Assembly: GCA_035388225.1 (NCBI GenBank)
Contig: DAOOPM010000012.1
Location: forward strand, 1 to 64,000
Reading direction: 5' to 3'
DNA from: SB25 sp029560875
Lineage (GTDB): Bacteria; Bacteroidota; Bacteroidia; Bacteroidales; Tenuifilaceae
DNA length: 64,000 bases
Both the position numbers and the translations under genes were made by a program. Positions 62,523-64,000 of this stretch are shown piece by piece; position 1 is the stretch's first letter; each line of letters starts with the position of its first letter. A model generated the notes under the pieces. The model saw only the letters and a list, made by a program, of their open reading frames with translations. It searched no databases and was not told where the DNA came from.

Positions 62523-63233
62523 TCAACTTGTATCTGTAACACTTAAATAATTATCTGTTACATTATCCGTAACAGCCTGTAACGCCTGTTTTTTCAATGC
62601 TTTCAGGTTTTTAACCTTTGCGCTTTGCTTGCTTGTTTCGCTGATTCTGGCTAAATCTGTATATTTGAGGTCATAACTCACATACATACCCCGTAAATGG
62701 TTGCTGAATGTTTTTAAATTCCAGTTTAGTTCTAAATCGGTTATCAATTTATCCATCCAATAACGTTGGCTGTATTTCTGCATTAATTCGCTAGGTTCTT
62801 TTATCTCTTTAGGCGAAGTAAAGCCGAACATACGGGCTACAATCATCTGCTTATTTGTCTTTGTGGTGGCCTTTTGCCCTAGTATGCTTTTTATTGCTTG
62901 ATGAGCCGCTAGGAGTGCAATTTGATACTCGGTTTTATCATCAATGTTTTTATAGTAGTCAAACCAAATCTCTTTATTGATTCCTACGAATGGCATTGGG
63001 TGGGTGTAGTTTTGTAGAATAAGGCCGTTTTGGTACACTTTTTCAGAATTGCCAACCGTAACACCAAAATGGTTTTCAGCATATTTTAATCGTTCCTTTT
63101 TTGCGCCGTTCAAACTTACAGCATAGGCCACAATGGCAAAGTCAAACATATTATTGAGTGCATCGAACGGGCTGAAAAATAAATCTTTGTGTAAACAAAT
63201 CGGATAGTTGAAATAATTTTTAACTTTGCTCAT
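62523..63233 (-). CDS. Element-encoded protein next to the repeats; possible replication initiator
   Basis: 236 residues, no firmly recognised family. Starts MSKVKNYFNYPICLHKDL; ATG overlaps the stop of the VRR-NUC gene by 4 bp (ATGA). Mixed helical protein with a possible winged-helix stretch (MIVARMFGFTSPKEIKEP). The C-terminus is VTDNVTDNYLSVTDTS, three VTD units produced by GTAAC DNA repeats at 62535-62583. Its placement beside the 13-mer/iteron region makes an initiator role attractive, but this is inference. Confidence 0.5.
   Translation of the reverse strand: MSKVKNYFNYPICLHKDLFFSPFDALNNMFDFAIVAYAVSLNGAKKERLKYAENHFGVTVGNSEKVYQNGLILQNYTHPMPFVGINKEIWFDYYKNIDDKTEYQIALLAAHQAIKSILGQKATTKTNKQMIVARMFGFTSPKEIKEPSELMQKYSQRYWMDKLITDLELNWNLKTFSNHLRGMYVSYDLKYTDLARISETSKQSAKVKNLKALKKQALQAVTDNVTDNYLSVTDTS
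62535..62583. repeat. GTAAC-type repeats inside the end of the adjacent gene
   Basis: TGTAAC at 62535, TGTTAC at 62556, CGTAAC at 62568, TGTAAC at 62578: start spacings 21, 12 and 10, near one or two helical turns. They encode the VTDN/VTDT repeats of the protein. Confidence 0.5.
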
Positions 63234-63745
63234 AACCTAGAGTTATTTATGTTGTTTTTGACTTCATCAAAGCCCAGCCCCCCAGCTTGGGCTATTTTTC
63301 TATACTGCACAATAAAATCGTCAAAGGATTTAGCAACCAAATAAACGCCCCCAGCCGTTTCAACTTGCTTTTGATATTCCTTTTGAGCCTCTGACTGTCT
63401 ATCAGTTCCAATTTTTACTTCGATTTTAACCGAACGCCCTCGAATGATAGCCGATATATCAGCCGTACCTACTTGCATAGTTGGTTTAATCCATTGCCCC
63501 GAGCCAATTACTCGCTTGTTTCCTACGCAATCGCTTACAACCTTTGATTTGTCGATGTAACGGCCTGTTACACTTATTCGCTCCGCTTGGTGTCCGTTAA
63601 GCCGTAACCAATCAATTATGCAACGTGTTAAGCCGTTGGCTGTTCGGTCGCTATACTTGTGAATTGTTCTGGCATAGTCTGGCAAATTGGGATATTTAGC
63701 CCTATTCTCGGCCATTGCAAGTTCTTTGAGTTCCTGTAAAGCCAT
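63230..63745 (-). CDS. VRR-NUC-type nuclease of the element
   Basis: 171 residues from the ATG at 63745 (a TTG further upstream overlaps the HTH gene). The C-terminal half looks like a PD-(D/E)XK VRR-NUC domain: GTADISAII, KIEVKIGTDRQSEAQKEYQ, GGVYLVAKSFDDF. Such nucleases are common in phages and plasmids. Target unknown. Overlaps the next gene by 4 bp. Confidence 0.75.
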   Translation of the reverse strand: MALQELKELAMAENRAKYPNLPDYARTIHKYSDRTANGLTRCIIDWLRLNGHQAERISVTGRYIDKSKVVSDCVGNKRVIGSGQWIKPTMQVGTADISAIIRGRSVKIEVKIGTDRQSEAQKEYQKQVETAGGVYLVAKSFDDFIVQYRKIAQAGGLGFDEVKNNINNSRL

Positions 63746-63749
63746 AGCA

Positions 63750-63998
63750 TTAACCCCGTTTAATTCTGCGACCGTTGGCAATCCAACTATCAATATCGGA
63801 CTTGCGGAAATAGAGCCGCTTTGAGTATTTTTCAAAAGGGACTAATCTAAGGTTAACCCAGCCGTAAACAGTTTGGCGGGCGGGTTTTTCTGGCAAATAG
63901 TTTTGCAGTTCCTCAATAGTGAATAGTTTGTCCTCAACTTGGCTTTGAGGCTCATCAACTTTGTTAAGGATTATATCCACTTTTCGGGATAAATCCAT
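63750..63998 (-). CDS. Excisionase/MerR-like HTH DNA-binding protein
   Basis: 82 residues. A DNA-binding helix-turn-helix of the HTH_17/excisionase type: LFTIEELQNYLPEKPARQTVY, GWVNLRLVPFEKYSKRLYF, RKSDIDSWI. Starts at 63998, two bases from the window edge, with RBS and promoter outside. Common in mobile elements as directionality factor or regulator. Confidence 0.8.
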   Translation of the reverse strand: MDLSRKVDIILNKVDEPQSQVEDKLFTIEELQNYLPEKPARQTVYGWVNLRLVPFEKYSKRLYFRKSDIDSWIANGRRIKRG

Positions 63999-64000
63999 TA

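Larger units (their letters stand above)
60096..64000. mobile_element. Edge of an integrated element (prophage or ICE/plasmid-like) at tRNA-Met
   Basis: Starting directly after the tRNA, the gene content changes to short, tightly packed minus-strand genes, several with phage or element features (HTH excisionase-like, VRR-NUC, GRPKG-motif, Zn-finger, tiny proteins) and an origin-like repeat region. tRNA 3' ends are common attachment sites. No integrase or second attachment copy is inside the window, so the boundaries and type are inferred. Confidence 0.65.

Noticed and set aside
62519..62528. DnaA box (TTATCAACT)
   Set aside because: Only about six of nine positions fit the TTATNCACA consensus; not strong enough.

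Overview
The window looks like chromosome of a Bacteroidota bacterium, probably Bacteroidales or Marinilabiliales. Three lines point there. Its own promoters repeatedly match the Bacteroidota pattern TTTG-N18/19-TAnnTTTG, for example at 1105-1134, 35206-35235, 46700-46729 (minus) and 59976-60006. Recognisable Shine-Dalgarno sequences are scarce. The gene set is typical of the phylum: TlpA-like lipoproteins, RibBA, RluA-type synthase, TPR histidine kinases, LptF/G next to a START-like protein, and a glycogen synthase-phosphorylase fusion. The DNA is AT-rich. Genus cannot be set from the window alone.

Layout. 0-3.7 kb: a truncated aminotransferase, a TlpA-like lipoprotein without its cysteine pair, lpxH and acpH. 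3.7-10.9 kb (minus): the cell-shape cluster purH-mreB-mreC-mreD-mrdA-rodA. 11.3-14.7 kb: a MacB-type permease, ksgA and a second TlpA-like lipoprotein. 14.85-24.0 kb (plus): a glycogen operon of debranching enzyme, GT4, GH57 and a 1419-residue GT3-GT35 fusion. 24.2-28.7 kb: ribF, ahcY, queG and a GT2. 28.9-33.0 kb: an S4 protein, a DUF4349 lipoprotein, a small Cys-rich protein, an ECF sigma / anti-sigma pair and a SnoaL-like lipoprotein. 33.3-38.9 kb: a cyclic-nucleotide-binding-domain/aspartase fusion, cdd, a polytopic membrane protein and a receiver-PAS-adenylate cyclase. 39.0-45.8 kb (minus): xseA and xseB separated by two large TPR histidine kinases. 45.9-54.1 kb: a MORN protein, dnaK, panB, rluA-type, a glucosaminidase-LysM protein, fmt and ribBA. 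54.1-59.8 kb (minus): START-like, lptF/G-type, two tandem GT4 paralogues and a GT2 running into ribBA.

From 60.02 kb the character changes. A tRNA-Met(CAU) with a clear promoter and terminator is followed by about 3.9 kb of small, tightly packed minus-strand genes of phage or integrative-element type: an excisionase-like HTH, a VRR-NUC-type nuclease, a possible replication protein, a zinc-finger protein, a GRPKG-motif protein and several tiny proteins with similar N-termini. Between the possible replication protein and the zinc-finger gene lies the most striking non-coding structure in the window: five exact tandem AT-rich 13-mers (62364-62428), then TGCTGT repeats spaced at about two helical turns, then GTAAC repeats inside the end of the adjacent gene. 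This looks like a replication origin or control region of the element.

How it fits together: the shape and lipid A/LPS-transport genes are conserved core. The glycogen operon makes and degrades alpha-glucan. The cyclase and the cyclic-nucleotide-binding aspartase, about 2 kb apart, may form a second-messenger link, though the binding pocket of the latter is altered. The right end is the edge of an integrated element whose integrase and far end lie outside the window.
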